From the NCBI GenBank assembly GCA_027485365.1, contig JAIXRD010000120.1:1-10457 (forward strand): a stretch of DNA of 10,457 nucleotides. The letters run 5' to 3'. The stretch is from Cryomorphaceae bacterium. GTDB taxonomy: Bacteria; Bacteroidota; Bacteroidia; Flavobacteriales_D; Crocinitomicaceae. The notes beneath the pieces were generated by a model. The model saw only the letters and a program-made list of their open reading frames with translations, was not told the origin of the DNA and made no database searches. Positions within the stretch are counted from its first letter, which is position 1; every line of letters starts with the position of its first letter. The position numbers were made by a program, and so were the translations under genes. Positions 1-7,238 of this stretch are shown here, one piece after another.

Positions 1-3000
1 GTTTATTGCATTTATGAAAACGACACGGTTTCAAAGGAACTCTTTAACGTAAATTACATTGACAAAACCATTGCGTTTAACCCTAAGATTTCCGGCGTTG
101 TTCAGGTTTTTTATTTACGAATAAATTTAAACTTAACCCCAACGAATCAATCTTACGATTCTATTGCCTTGGTTCCGAACATGTCCAACACGATGTTTTC
201 AATCACCGATGAGAATCCATTAATAGAAGATCTTTTTGGTGGTAATGAGATCAATAAGCGGGGCAGTGTTTCTCGTGGAATAACCTTTGGAAATCGCCAA
301 AGTCTCGGGATTAACTCAACGCTAAATCTGGAATTAAGCGGAAAACTATCAGAAGACCTGCACATTTTGGCTTCTGTCTCCGATACAAACCTTCCCATTC
401 AACCCGACGGAAACACCACCAAACTGCAAGAATTCGACCAAGTTTTTATTCAGCTTTATACGGATAAATTCAAACTAACCGCAGGTGATTTCTGGATTAA
501 TCGTCCGGATGGGTACTTTCTTAACTATAAAAAAAGAGGACAAGGATTGACGATGACCAATACCTTCGATTTGAGTTCCAATAAACAACTAAAAACCCAG
601 TCAAGTGTTGGTTTGTCAAAAGGAAAGTTTCAACGACAAATCATCCCGGGTGTAGAAAACAATCAAGGGCCTTACAGGCTTGTTGGTGCAGAGAACGAAC
701 CGTTCATTGTCGTGTTATCAGGAACTGAGCGCGTATTTATTGATGGCCGTCTATTACAGCGTGGACAAGAATTTGATTACACCATAGATTATAACAGCGC
801 TGAACTTGTATTTACCTCCAGGAATCTTATCACCAAAGATGTTCGAATCGTGGTAGAATTCCAGTACGCAGATCAAGCATATACACGTGGATTAATTCAA
901 CAGCATCTTAGTTACCGCGTTAACAACACCACCAGTTGGGTGAATTACTATCAAGAACAAGACCTTAAAAACCAACCCCTCCAAATAAGTTTGAATGAAA
1001 CCACCAAACAACTCATTGCAGCCGCTGGAGATAGTTTAAGCAATGCCTTCATCGGTACGATAGATTCTGTCGGCTTTCAGCCGAACCAAAACCTGTATCG
1101 TTTAGTTGACAGCTTAGGATATGACTCTGTTCTTGTTTTCTCTGTCCATCCGGACTCGGCCACATATCGGGCAACCTTTCTGTTGGTTGGAGCAAACAAA
1201 GGGAATTATGTGTTGGATAAAACTACTGCCTTTGGGCCTGTTTATAAATGGGTAAGCCCTCTTGGGGGACAACCTCAAGGGTCCTACATGCCCATACAAC
1301 GGGTGAACTCACCCAAAAGAAAGCGGATGATAACGGCAGGAATTCAACAAAAATTAGGTGGAAAATGGGTGGTAGAAACAGAATTCTCCGCATCAGAAGA
1401 AGCAGTGAATTTATTTGCAAGCAAAGACCGGTCAAACGACTGGGGTTTGGGAAACCGAACTAAAATTATACGTCAAGGAAAAGTTGAACTTAATCATTGG
1501 AATCATTCAACCCTAGTAGAATCAGAATATTTAGGAAATAACTTCTCGTTTATTGAGCCTTATCGCGCAGTAGAGTTTGATCGAGATTGGAACATTAGAA
1601 ATGCGAAGCTATCGGGTCCTCAATGGAATGGCAAATTATCCCACAAAATTCAACACGATAAGCTTGGTTTTTTAAGTGTTCAAGCACAGCACTTTACCGT
1701 TGGAAACGCGTTCAATGGTACGCGAATTTATTCAGATGGGGGCATCAAAAAGAAAGGGCTTTCGATTACATGGGACGGGAGCGCACTTAACAGTACGGGA
1801 GTAGTCAACACCCGATTTATACGACACCGCTTAGACGCCTCACAAACTATACATCGAATAAAAATCGGAATTAAAGATGATCAAGAATTTAATCTTCGTG
1901 ATAAAATACTGGGCATGAACTCCTCTAGCTATGCGTTTTACGACATTCAAGGGTATCTTCAAAATGCAGACAGCAGTAAGGCCTTGGTAAAGTTTTTCTA
2001 TAGAGAACGCCTAGATTGGAAGCCCGACAGCACGGGTTTTACTGCAGCGGCACGTGGAACAACCATAGGTGGAGAGGTTCAAGTTAAAGATAAAAAAGGA
2101 GGGGCGTATGGGTTCGTTATCGGCTTACGAAACCTAACTCCTTTAGATAGCAGCTTACTGAATATTACACCAGACCAATCAATCGTTGGGCGAATTAATG
2201 TTTCTAAACGCATACTAAAGGGAGCGCTCACTTTTGACACCTATTATGAAGTGGGGTCTGGGTTAGAACAAAAACGAAGTTTTATTTACCTAGAAGTTAA
2301 TTCAGGGCAAGGCGTATATACGTGGATTGATTACAACAACGACGGGGTCAAGGATTTAAATGAATTTGAAACCGCCACATTCATAGATCAAGCAAATTAC
2401 ATTCGGATTTTCACGCCAAGCAATGCTTATCAAAAGACCTATTCAAATGAATACAATCAAAGTTTATTCTGGCGACCCGAGTTAATTTGGAATAAAAAAA
2501 CGGGGGTGCTCAAGTTGCTTTCAACCGTTTCAAACCAACTTAGAATCCGCTCAACGAGGAAATTAAACACCTTAGCAGTTGACGATCTCTTAAATCCTCT
2601 AAACGCAGATGTTCTCGACAATGCGCTTATATCTTCAGCATATTCTGTAAGAAACTCACTATACCTATTTAGAACCTCCGCGAAGTTTAATGGCCATTAC
2701 ATCATTAATAAAAATCTAAATAAGTCGCTACTCGCAACAGGATTTGATGCGAAAGCAATTGAATTCAACGAGCTTATGCTGAGGTGGAATATTGTTCCTT
2801 CATTTTCTATAAAAACCGAGGGACAACAAGGAAATAAAACCTCTTCAGTAGATTACACGCAAGGCAGAAATTACCAGATACGCTATCAATTTGTCCGAAT
2901 GGAATTATCATATCAACCATCCACGAACTACCGCATGGCTATTGACGCTAAATTATCTTCAAAAGCAAATCAACCAATTTATGGGGCAGAGAAAAGCAAT

Positions 3001-3282
3001 TCAAAAGAATTAGGCCTTGAATTTAAGTACAATACAACGGAAAAAGGCAGCATACAAGGATCACTCAAATACCTTAATTTAACCTTTAACGGAAACCCGT
3101 CGTCTCCTGTTGCCTTTGAAATGCTTGAGGCCTTACGTCCCGGTTCAAATTATACCTGGTCCCTTAATTGGCAACGAAATGTTGGGAAAAACCTTCAATT
3201 AAATCTGGTATATTCAGGAAGAAAGCCCGCCGAAAACAAGGTTGTACACAACGGAGGAATGGAACTTCGTGCTTTTTTCTAA
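1..3282 (+). CDS. Giant outer-membrane beta-barrel-like protein, 5'-truncated by window edge
   Basis: The frame is open from base 1 to a TAA at 3280-3282, giving 1093 visible residues. The first in-frame start-like codon, a TTG at 169, is almost certainly internal, so the true start lies upstream of the window. Codons ~90-150 contain a glycine- and asparagine-rich block (RGSVSRGITFGNRQSLGINS, then LNLELSGKL and LQEFDQVFIQL). I recall this block from large Bacteroidota outer-membrane proteins, and it recalls SprA-type strand segments. Codons ~241-298 form a small beta domain beginning GTERVFIDGRLL and ending VEFQYADQAYTR. An EF-hand-like loop lies at 2329-2364. The C-terminal third consists of alternating strand-like segments and ends in ELRAFF, with a terminal aromatic residue typical of barrel proteins. 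Inference: an outer-membrane barrel with N-terminal extracytoplasmic domains. No function is known to me. Eight bases separate it from the globin gene, so the two may be cotranscribed. Confidence 0.8.
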   Translation, partial: VYCIYENDTVSKELFNVNYIDKTIAFNPKISGVVQVFYLRINLNLTPTNQSYDSIALVPNMSNTMFSITDENPLIEDLFGGNEINKRGSVSRGITFGNRQSLGINSTLNLELSGKLSEDLHILASVSDTNLPIQPDGNTTKLQEFDQVFIQLYTDKFKLTAGDFWINRPDGYFLNYKKRGQGLTMTNTFDLSSNKQLKTQSSVGLSKGKFQRQIIPGVENNQGPYRLVGAENEPFIVVLSGTERVFIDGRLLQRGQEFDYTIDYNSAELVFTSRNLITKDVRIVVEFQYADQAYTRGLIQQHLSYRVNNTTSWVNYYQEQDLKNQPLQISLNETTKQLIAAAGDSLSNAFIGTIDSVGFQPNQNLYRLVDSLGYDSVLVFSVHPDSATYRATFLLVGANKGNYVLDKTTAFGPVYKWVSPLGGQPQGSYMPIQRVNSPKRKRMITAGIQQKLGGKWVVETEFSASEEAVNLFASKDRSNDWGLGNRTKIIRQGKVELNHWNHSTLVESEYLGNNFSFIEPYRAVEFDRDWNIRNAKLSGPQWNGKLSHKIQHDKLGFLSVQAQHFTVGNAFNGTRIYSDGGIKKKGLSITWDGSALNSTGVVNTRFIRHRLDASQTIHRIKIGIKDDQEFNLRDKILGMNSSSYAFYDIQGYLQNADSSKALVKFFYRERLDWKPDSTGFTAAARGTTIGGEVQVKDKKGGAYGFVIGLRNLTPLDSSLLNITPDQSIVGRINVSKRILKGALTFDTYYEVGSGLEQKRSFIYLEVNSGQGVYTWIDYNNDGVKDLNEFETATFIDQANYIRIFTPSNAYQKTYSNEYNQSLFWRPELIWNKKTGVLKLLSTVSNQLRIRSTRKLNTLAVDDLLNPLNADVLDNALISSAYSVRNSLYLFRTSAKFNGHYIINKNLNKSLLATGFDAKAIEFNELMLRWNIVPSFSIKTEGQQGNKTSSVDYTQGRNYQIRYQFVRMELSYQPSTNYRMAIDAKLSSKANQPIYGAEKSNSKELGLEFKYNTTEKGSIQGSLKYLNLTFNGNPSSPVAFEMLEALRPGSNYTWSLNWQRNVGKNLQLNLVYSGRKPAENKVVHNGGMELRAFF
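2329..2364 (+). other. EF-hand-like calcium-binding loop within the outer-membrane protein
   Basis: The twelve codons read DYNNDGVKDLNE. Asp, Asn, Asp, Asp and Glu fall at loop positions 1, 3, 5, 9 and 12, and Gly at position 6, which is the canonical calcium-loop spacing. It is preceded by a GQGVYTWI segment and followed by F. Similar 'W-x-D-x-N-x-D-G' loops are familiar between strands of large Bacteroidota surface proteins. Calcium binding here is inferred from the pattern only. Confidence 0.6.
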
Positions 3283-3290
3283 TTTTGATT

Positions 3291-3650
3291 ATGAAGGAAG
3301 ATATACAAAACGCTGAGGACATTAATTTACTTGTTAATGACTTTTATGCCGAGGTAATGAAATCCGAGACCCTTCGTCCATTCTTTAGTGGGCTAAATTG
3401 GGAGGCGCATCTTCCAAAAATGAAAAAATTTTGGCGATTTATACTTTTAGATGAAGCGGGATATACTGAAAATGTAACAAACAAGCACCTTCACATGCAC
3501 TTGACCAAAGCATTGTTTAATGAATGGGTATTGTTATTCCATCGAACGGTTGACCAACACTTTGAAGGACCGCGTGCTGAGCAGGCAAAAACCCGCGCTT
3601 ACCTAATTGGTATAGGTATTCAGAGCAAGATGAATCTACTTAAAGATTAA
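3291..3650 (+). CDS. Group III truncated haemoglobin (2-over-2 globin)
   Basis: This 119-residue protein is the usual length for a small single-domain truncated globin. Such proteins bind haem and small gaseous ligands in the cytoplasm. Aligned by eye to remembered Campylobacter Ctb, Tyr19 matches B10, His40 (in NWEAHLPKMKKFW) matches the distal E7 position, His66 (in NKHLHMHL) is the likely proximal F8 histidine, and Trp79 (in FNEWVLLF) matches G8. The pattern Tyr-B10/His-E7/Trp-G8 fits group III. The ATG at 3291 is chosen because it places the N-terminus where the family begins; an upstream in-frame extension to 3168 would overlap the outer-membrane gene and adds non-globin sequence. No Shine-Dalgarno is visible. 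The stop lies inside the 3' end of convergent rseP. The physiological role (nitric oxide handling, oxygen or redox sensing) cannot be read from the sequence. Confidence 0.9.
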   Translation: MKEDIQNAEDINLLVNDFYAEVMKSETLRPFFSGLNWEAHLPKMKKFWRFILLDEAGYTENVTNKHLHMHLTKALFNEWVLLFHRTVDQHFEGPRAEQAKTRAYLIGIGIQSKMNLLKD

Positions 3651-5039
3651 CTGAATCAGATCGTTACCGTTTGCGTAAATCATCAAGCCTAACAACAAGA
3701 AAAAGCCAATATATTGTGCGTACTCTAAGATTTTCTGAGGGGCTTCTTTTCCTGTAATCCATTCATAAAGTAAGAATACCACGTGACCTCCATCGAGCGC
3801 AGGGATTGGTAAAATATTCATAAATGCCAACGCAAACGATAAGAAAGCTGTGTTGAACCAAAATACCTTCCAGTCCCAAACAGGAGCAAACATGTCGCCT
3901 ATTCGTGTGAATCCACCTACAGACGTTGCGCCTTTCTTAGTGAATACAAATTTAAATTGCGCTACATAATCCCTCAACAACTGCGTTCCACCAACCACGC
4001 CTTTCGACATACTTTCACCAAGGGTATAGTGAACCTTTGACAAAGCAAGCGTATCGGAAGTGAATTGGTTTTTAGAAGCAAATCCTATGGTTCCCTCTGG
4101 AGTTACCTTGCTATGAATCATGATGGAATCGCTTCCTCGAAGTACTAATACATCCGCCTTTTTATTGCGCTTGCCGTACAAGGACAATTGGATGTCGTCG
4201 AAATATTTTATTTCAGCGCCGTTAATTGAGATGATTTTGTCTCCATTTTTCATCCCTGCTTTTTCTGCAAATCCACCAGGGGTAACAGTCTCAGCACCTT
4301 CGGCAAGAACTCTAAACGAAGCAACGGACATCGCACCGTGTTGAAACAGTTCTTGATCAATGGTTGCTGGTAATTTACGAACAAGGGTTTTTCCATCTCG
4401 GGTGAGTGTCAGTATTGTTTTATTGCGCAACAGAAGCCCTTTATTAATATCGTCAAAGGAAGTTACTTCCTCTCCATTAACCTTTGTAATCACATCACCA
4501 GATCGCACATCGTACTTGGCTAGATACGGATGTATTGCCATCCCTTGATTTAGTTTTGAAGTTGTCAAGGTCGCGCCTCCCCAATACCATGCAATGGCAC
4601 CATATATAATAAACCCTGCAATTAAATTGACGGTTACCCCGCCAATCATTATAATAAGTCGCTGCCACGGTTTTTTGGTTCTAAATTCATAGGGTTTAGC
4701 CGGCTGTGCCATTTGCTCTTTATCCATCGACTCATCAATCATTCCAGCAATTTTTACGTACCCTCCAAGTGGTAACCACCCAATTCCCCACTCTGTTTTA
4801 TCACTCCCGTCTTCCCAATCTTTTGGGGTTTCTTTAGTAAACCAGGCATATCGCTTTTTACCATTCACTTTTCTATACCGGAACAGTGAAAACCAGGGAT
4901 TAAAAAACAAATAAAATTTTTCAACTTTAGTTTTAAATAATCGCGCTGGGATAAAATGACCGAATTCATGTATTGTAACTAAAAACGCAAGGGAGGCAAT
5001 CAATTGGGCTGCCTTAATTAATATTTCTTGAATATCCAT
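3636..5039 (-). CDS. rseP: RseP-family site-2 zinc metalloprotease
   Basis: This 467-residue inner-membrane protease cuts within membrane segments of its substrates, classically anti-sigma factors in envelope-stress signalling. The zinc motif HEFGH is at 24-28 in the first membrane helix. A membrane-associated GGYVKI hairpin follows at 92-97, then a second helix at ~127-152. Two PDZ-like domains occupy ~163-220 (with VRSGDVITKVNG) and ~240-312 (with KNGDKIISING). The C-terminal NILPIPALDGGH supplies Asn408 and the third zinc ligand Asp416, and a last helix spans ~443-460. A polar insertion of about 25 residues (~55-83) sits before the GGYVKI hairpin, which I recall as variable and common in Bacteroidota. 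The start at 5039 is preferred over an extension to 5228 because it places HEFGH at the normal distance, leaves the spacer free and lies just below a good promoter. All catalytic residues are present, so it should be active. Confidence 0.95.
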   Translation of the reverse strand: MDIQEILIKAAQLIASLAFLVTIHEFGHFIPARLFKTKVEKFYLFFNPWFSLFRYRKVNGKKRYAWFTKETPKDWEDGSDKTEWGIGWLPLGGYVKIAGMIDESMDKEQMAQPAKPYEFRTKKPWQRLIIMIGGVTVNLIAGFIIYGAIAWYWGGATLTTSKLNQGMAIHPYLAKYDVRSGDVITKVNGEEVTSFDDINKGLLLRNKTILTLTRDGKTLVRKLPATIDQELFQHGAMSVASFRVLAEGAETVTPGGFAEKAGMKNGDKIISINGAEIKYFDDIQLSLYGKRNKKADVLVLRGSDSIMIHSKVTPEGTIGFASKNQFTSDTLALSKVHYTLGESMSKGVVGGTQLLRDYVAQFKFVFTKKGATSVGGFTRIGDMFAPVWDWKVFWFNTAFLSFALAFMNILPIPALDGGHVVFLLYEWITGKEAPQKILEYAQYIGFFLLLGLMIYANGNDLIQLIFK

Positions 5040-5056
5040 GTATAAAGTATATGACA

Positions 5057-5084
5057 CAAAGATAACAAGGAATAATGGGTTCAA
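5057..5084 (-). promoter_or_regulatory. Bacteroidota-type promoter for rseP
   Basis: On the minus strand a perfect -7 element TATCTTTG (TAnnTTTG) spans 5064-5057. A TTG at 5084-5082 lies upstream with a 17-base spacer, within the range I recall for Flavobacterium promoters. Transcription would begin near 5050-5053 and give a leader of only about 11-14 bases before the rseP ATG. Called by eye from consensus only. Confidence 0.55.
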
Positions 5085-5193
5085 GGTGTTAATGTTTGTA
5101 AACGCCATTCTTTTTGACCTCATTCCATTAAAATTGATGGATTGTTTTAAGAACTGCATCCGTTTCCTTAATTTCGTTGACGAACAAAAACTC

Positions 5194-5904
5194 ATGTCAA
5201 ACAGCATCGTCATAATTCCAACATACAATGAGCGTGAAAACGTTCAATTAATGACGGACGCCGTATTGGCGCTGGAAGAGCCCTTTGATATTTTATTTGT
5301 AGATGACAATTCTCCCGATGGAACAGCGGAAATTATAGCATCAATTATATCGGCTCACCCTGGTCGTGTACACGTGATTAATCGCCCTGGAAAATTAGGG
5401 TTGGGGACGGCATACATAACGGGATTTAAATGGGCATTAGCGAAAGAATATGCATTTATTTTTGAAATGGATTGTGATTTTTCACACGATCCTGCGGATT
5501 TAATTCGTCTTAAAAAAGCGTGTGTTGATGGAGTAGAACTGGCCATTGGCTCTCGATATTGTAAGGGCGGGAAGATAGAAAACTGGCCTTTCAGCAGGTG
5601 GTTATTATCTTATTTTGCCAATCTTTATGTACGGTTGGTCTTGTGGATTGGGGTGCATGACTCTACCGCTGGATTTAAATGCTACACAAGAAAAGCCCTA
5701 AGTTATATCAACCTAGACATTATTCACTTCAAAGGGTACGCATTTCAAATATGCATGAAATATGCTGTACGAAAACATCGCTTGAAAATCACCGAAGTAC
5801 CCATAACGTTTAAAGACCGTCTTTATGGGGAATCCAAAATGAGTACCGGAATTTTTAAAGAGGCCTTAATCGGTGTCTGGAAAATGAGAACCATGAAATT
5901 ATGA
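5194..5904 (+). CDS. Polyprenol-phosphate mannose synthase-type glycosyltransferase (GT2)
   Basis: This 236-residue protein should transfer a sugar, most likely mannose from GDP-mannose, to polyprenyl phosphate on the cytoplasmic face of the membrane, providing a lipid-linked donor for extracytoplasmic glycosylation. The GT2 signatures are in order: PTYNERENV at 9-17, VDDNSPDGT at 36-44, the metal-binding DCD at 93-95 within MDCDFSHDP, GSRY at 119-122, and FKDRLYGESKMS at ~206-217, typical of Dpm1-like enzymes. There is no C-terminal membrane domain, so it resembles the short catalytic-only class. The ATG at 5194 is chosen because it begins directly before the Rossmann strand SIVIIPTYN; an open frame reaching 5038 adds unrelated residues. 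It heads an operon whose second gene, pyrC, overlaps its stop by four bases. The sugar and lipid specificity are inferred from the family. Confidence 0.9.
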   Translation: MSNSIVIIPTYNERENVQLMTDAVLALEEPFDILFVDDNSPDGTAEIIASIISAHPGRVHVINRPGKLGLGTAYITGFKWALAKEYAFIFEMDCDFSHDPADLIRLKKACVDGVELAIGSRYCKGGKIENWPFSRWLLSYFANLYVRLVLWIGVHDSTAGFKCYTRKALSYINLDIIHFKGYAFQICMKYAVRKHRLKITEVPITFKDRLYGESKMSTGIFKEALIGVWKMRTMKL

Positions 5905-7238
5905 GTCGGATAATTCTAAGAAATGCACAAATTGTTAACGAAGGCAGCAGGTATTTTGCCGATTTAAGCATTCGAGGCGAAATCATAGAAGCAATAGACG
6001 GTCAAATTGACCTCCCATATGATCAGGAAATTGATTTAAACGGAAACCTGTTGATTCCCGGATGCATTGACGATCAAGTACACTTCAGGGAACCTGGTCT
6101 TACCCACAAGGCGGATATTTTTTCCGAATCCCGTGCGGCAGTTGCCGGAGGAATCACCTCGTTCATGGAAATGCCAAACACAGTTCCTAATGCATTGACA
6201 CAGGCCCTTTTGGAGGACAAGTATGCCATTGCAGCGGAAAAATCGATTGGGAATTATTCCTTTTTCATGGGCGTTTCAAACGATAATTATGATGAGGTGA
6301 TGCGCACTAATTCAGAAAATGTGTGTGGAATTAAAATCTTTATGGGATCTTCCACGGGCAATATGTTGGTGGATAATTACAACACCCTAGAACACGTGTT
6401 TGCAAATGCTCCAACGCTAATTGCGACGCATTGCGAAGATGAAACCACCATAAAGAATAACCTTGCCAGAGCAAAAGAAACGTTTGGATTGGATATACCG
6501 ATTGAAATGCATCCCCTTATTCGCAGTGAAGAAGCGTGTTACTTATCCTCATCTTTTGCGGTTGAACTCGCAAAAAAAACCGGTGCGAGGCTGCATGTAT
6601 TGCATATTTCAACGGCAAAAGAAACGGGTCTTTTCTCTAACACCCTGCCCTTAAAAGAGAAGAAAATCACCGCAGAAGCTTGTGTTCATCATTTATGGTT
6701 TAGTGATGAAGATTATGCAACGAAAGGCAATCTAATTAAATGGAATCCTGCTGTAAAAACCAGTGTGGATCGAGAAATGATATGGAATGCTGTCCTTGAT
6801 AATCGAATCGATGTAATTGCAACGGATCATGCACCACACACCTTGGAAGAAAAGGGACAGAACTACCTCAACGCTCCCTCGGGTGGTCCATTAGTTCAAC
6901 ATGCATTGCTTGCTATGCTTGAAAAATCCATTCAAGGAGTGATTTCCATAGAGCGTATTGTAGAAAAAATGGCCCATGCACCTGCTGATTTATTTCGCAT
7001 TAATAACCGTGGCTATATCAAAGAAGGGTACTATGCTGATTTAGTGGAAATTAATTCGGAGCATAAAACGCTAGTGAATAAAAACAATGTGTTGTATAAA
7101 TGTGGTTGGTCGCCATTTGAAGGAGTCACGTTTAACCATGAAGTAAGCCGGACCTTTGTTAATGGTCGTTTAGTATATGAGGGCGGTAAAATTATTGAAG
7201 GAAGTAACGGAAAACGCCTTTTGTTTAATCGATTATGA
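5901..7238 (+). CDS. pyrC: Dihydroorotase, class I, Bacteroidota type
   Basis: This 445-residue amidohydrolase catalyses reversible cyclisation of carbamoyl-aspartate to dihydroorotate in pyrimidine synthesis. The metal-site motif at 57-65 reads DDQVHFREP, so the first histidine of the usual HxH pair is Gln59, while His61 and the substrate-binding Arg63 are kept. Other expected residues are Lys145 in GIKIFMGSS (possible carboxylated bridging lysine), His177 in IATHCED, His232/His235 in LHVLHIST, and Asp309 in ATDHAPH, the catalytic aspartate. From memory, the Gln substitution is shared by other Bacteroidota dihydroorotases, so it is not a defect of this copy. The C-terminal GYIKEGYYADLVEI and GWSPFEG segments are typical. 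It starts in an ATGA overlap with the glycosyltransferase and ends in another with the lipoprotein gene, which suggests translational coupling. An allantoinase or hydantoinase is less likely given the overall resemblance. Confidence 0.92.
   Translation: MSRIILRNAQIVNEGSRYFADLSIRGEIIEAIDGQIDLPYDQEIDLNGNLLIPGCIDDQVHFREPGLTHKADIFSESRAAVAGGITSFMEMPNTVPNALTQALLEDKYAIAAEKSIGNYSFFMGVSNDNYDEVMRTNSENVCGIKIFMGSSTGNMLVDNYNTLEHVFANAPTLIATHCEDETTIKNNLARAKETFGLDIPIEMHPLIRSEEACYLSSSFAVELAKKTGARLHVLHISTAKETGLFSNTLPLKEKKITAEACVHHLWFSDEDYATKGNLIKWNPAVKTSVDREMIWNAVLDNRIDVIATDHAPHTLEEKGQNYLNAPSGGPLVQHALLAMLEKSIQGVISIERIVEKMAHAPADLFRINNRGYIKEGYYADLVEINSEHKTLVNKNNVLYKCGWSPFEGVTFNHEVSRTFVNGRLVYEGGKIIEGSNGKRLLFNRL

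Noticed and set aside
169..171. TTG as the start of the outer-membrane protein gene
   Set aside because: The same frame is open without a stop back to base 1 and the encoded residues read as normal protein, so this is an internal leucine codon.
1114..1463. Short open frames on both strands within the outer-membrane gene
   Set aside because: All lie within a continuous, conserved-looking reading frame and have no start context or recognisable product.
3168..3290. N-terminal extension of the globin
   Set aside because: It would overlap the outer-membrane gene by over 100 bases and encodes a Lys/Arg-rich stretch that does not belong to globins; the ATG at 3291 matches the family start.
5124..5141. 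Imperfect inverted repeat tccattaa/ttgatgga followed by T-rich bases
   Set aside because: The stem is short and AT-rich, with only two bases between the arms and no gene end before it. It does not qualify as a terminator, and no operator function can be supported.
5090..5176. Possible promoters for the glycosyltransferase operon (TAATGTTTG near 5090; TAATTTCG at 5169-5176)
   Set aside because: The first has a three-base instead of two-base gap and no upstream TTG. The second has a mismatch in TTTG, and the TTG at 5142-5144 is 24 bases away, just outside the expected spacing.
5040..5228. N-terminal extension of RseP across the divergent spacer
   Set aside because: It would overlap the glycosyltransferase start and push the HEFGH motif 63 residues further in; the promoter-like elements lie inside it.
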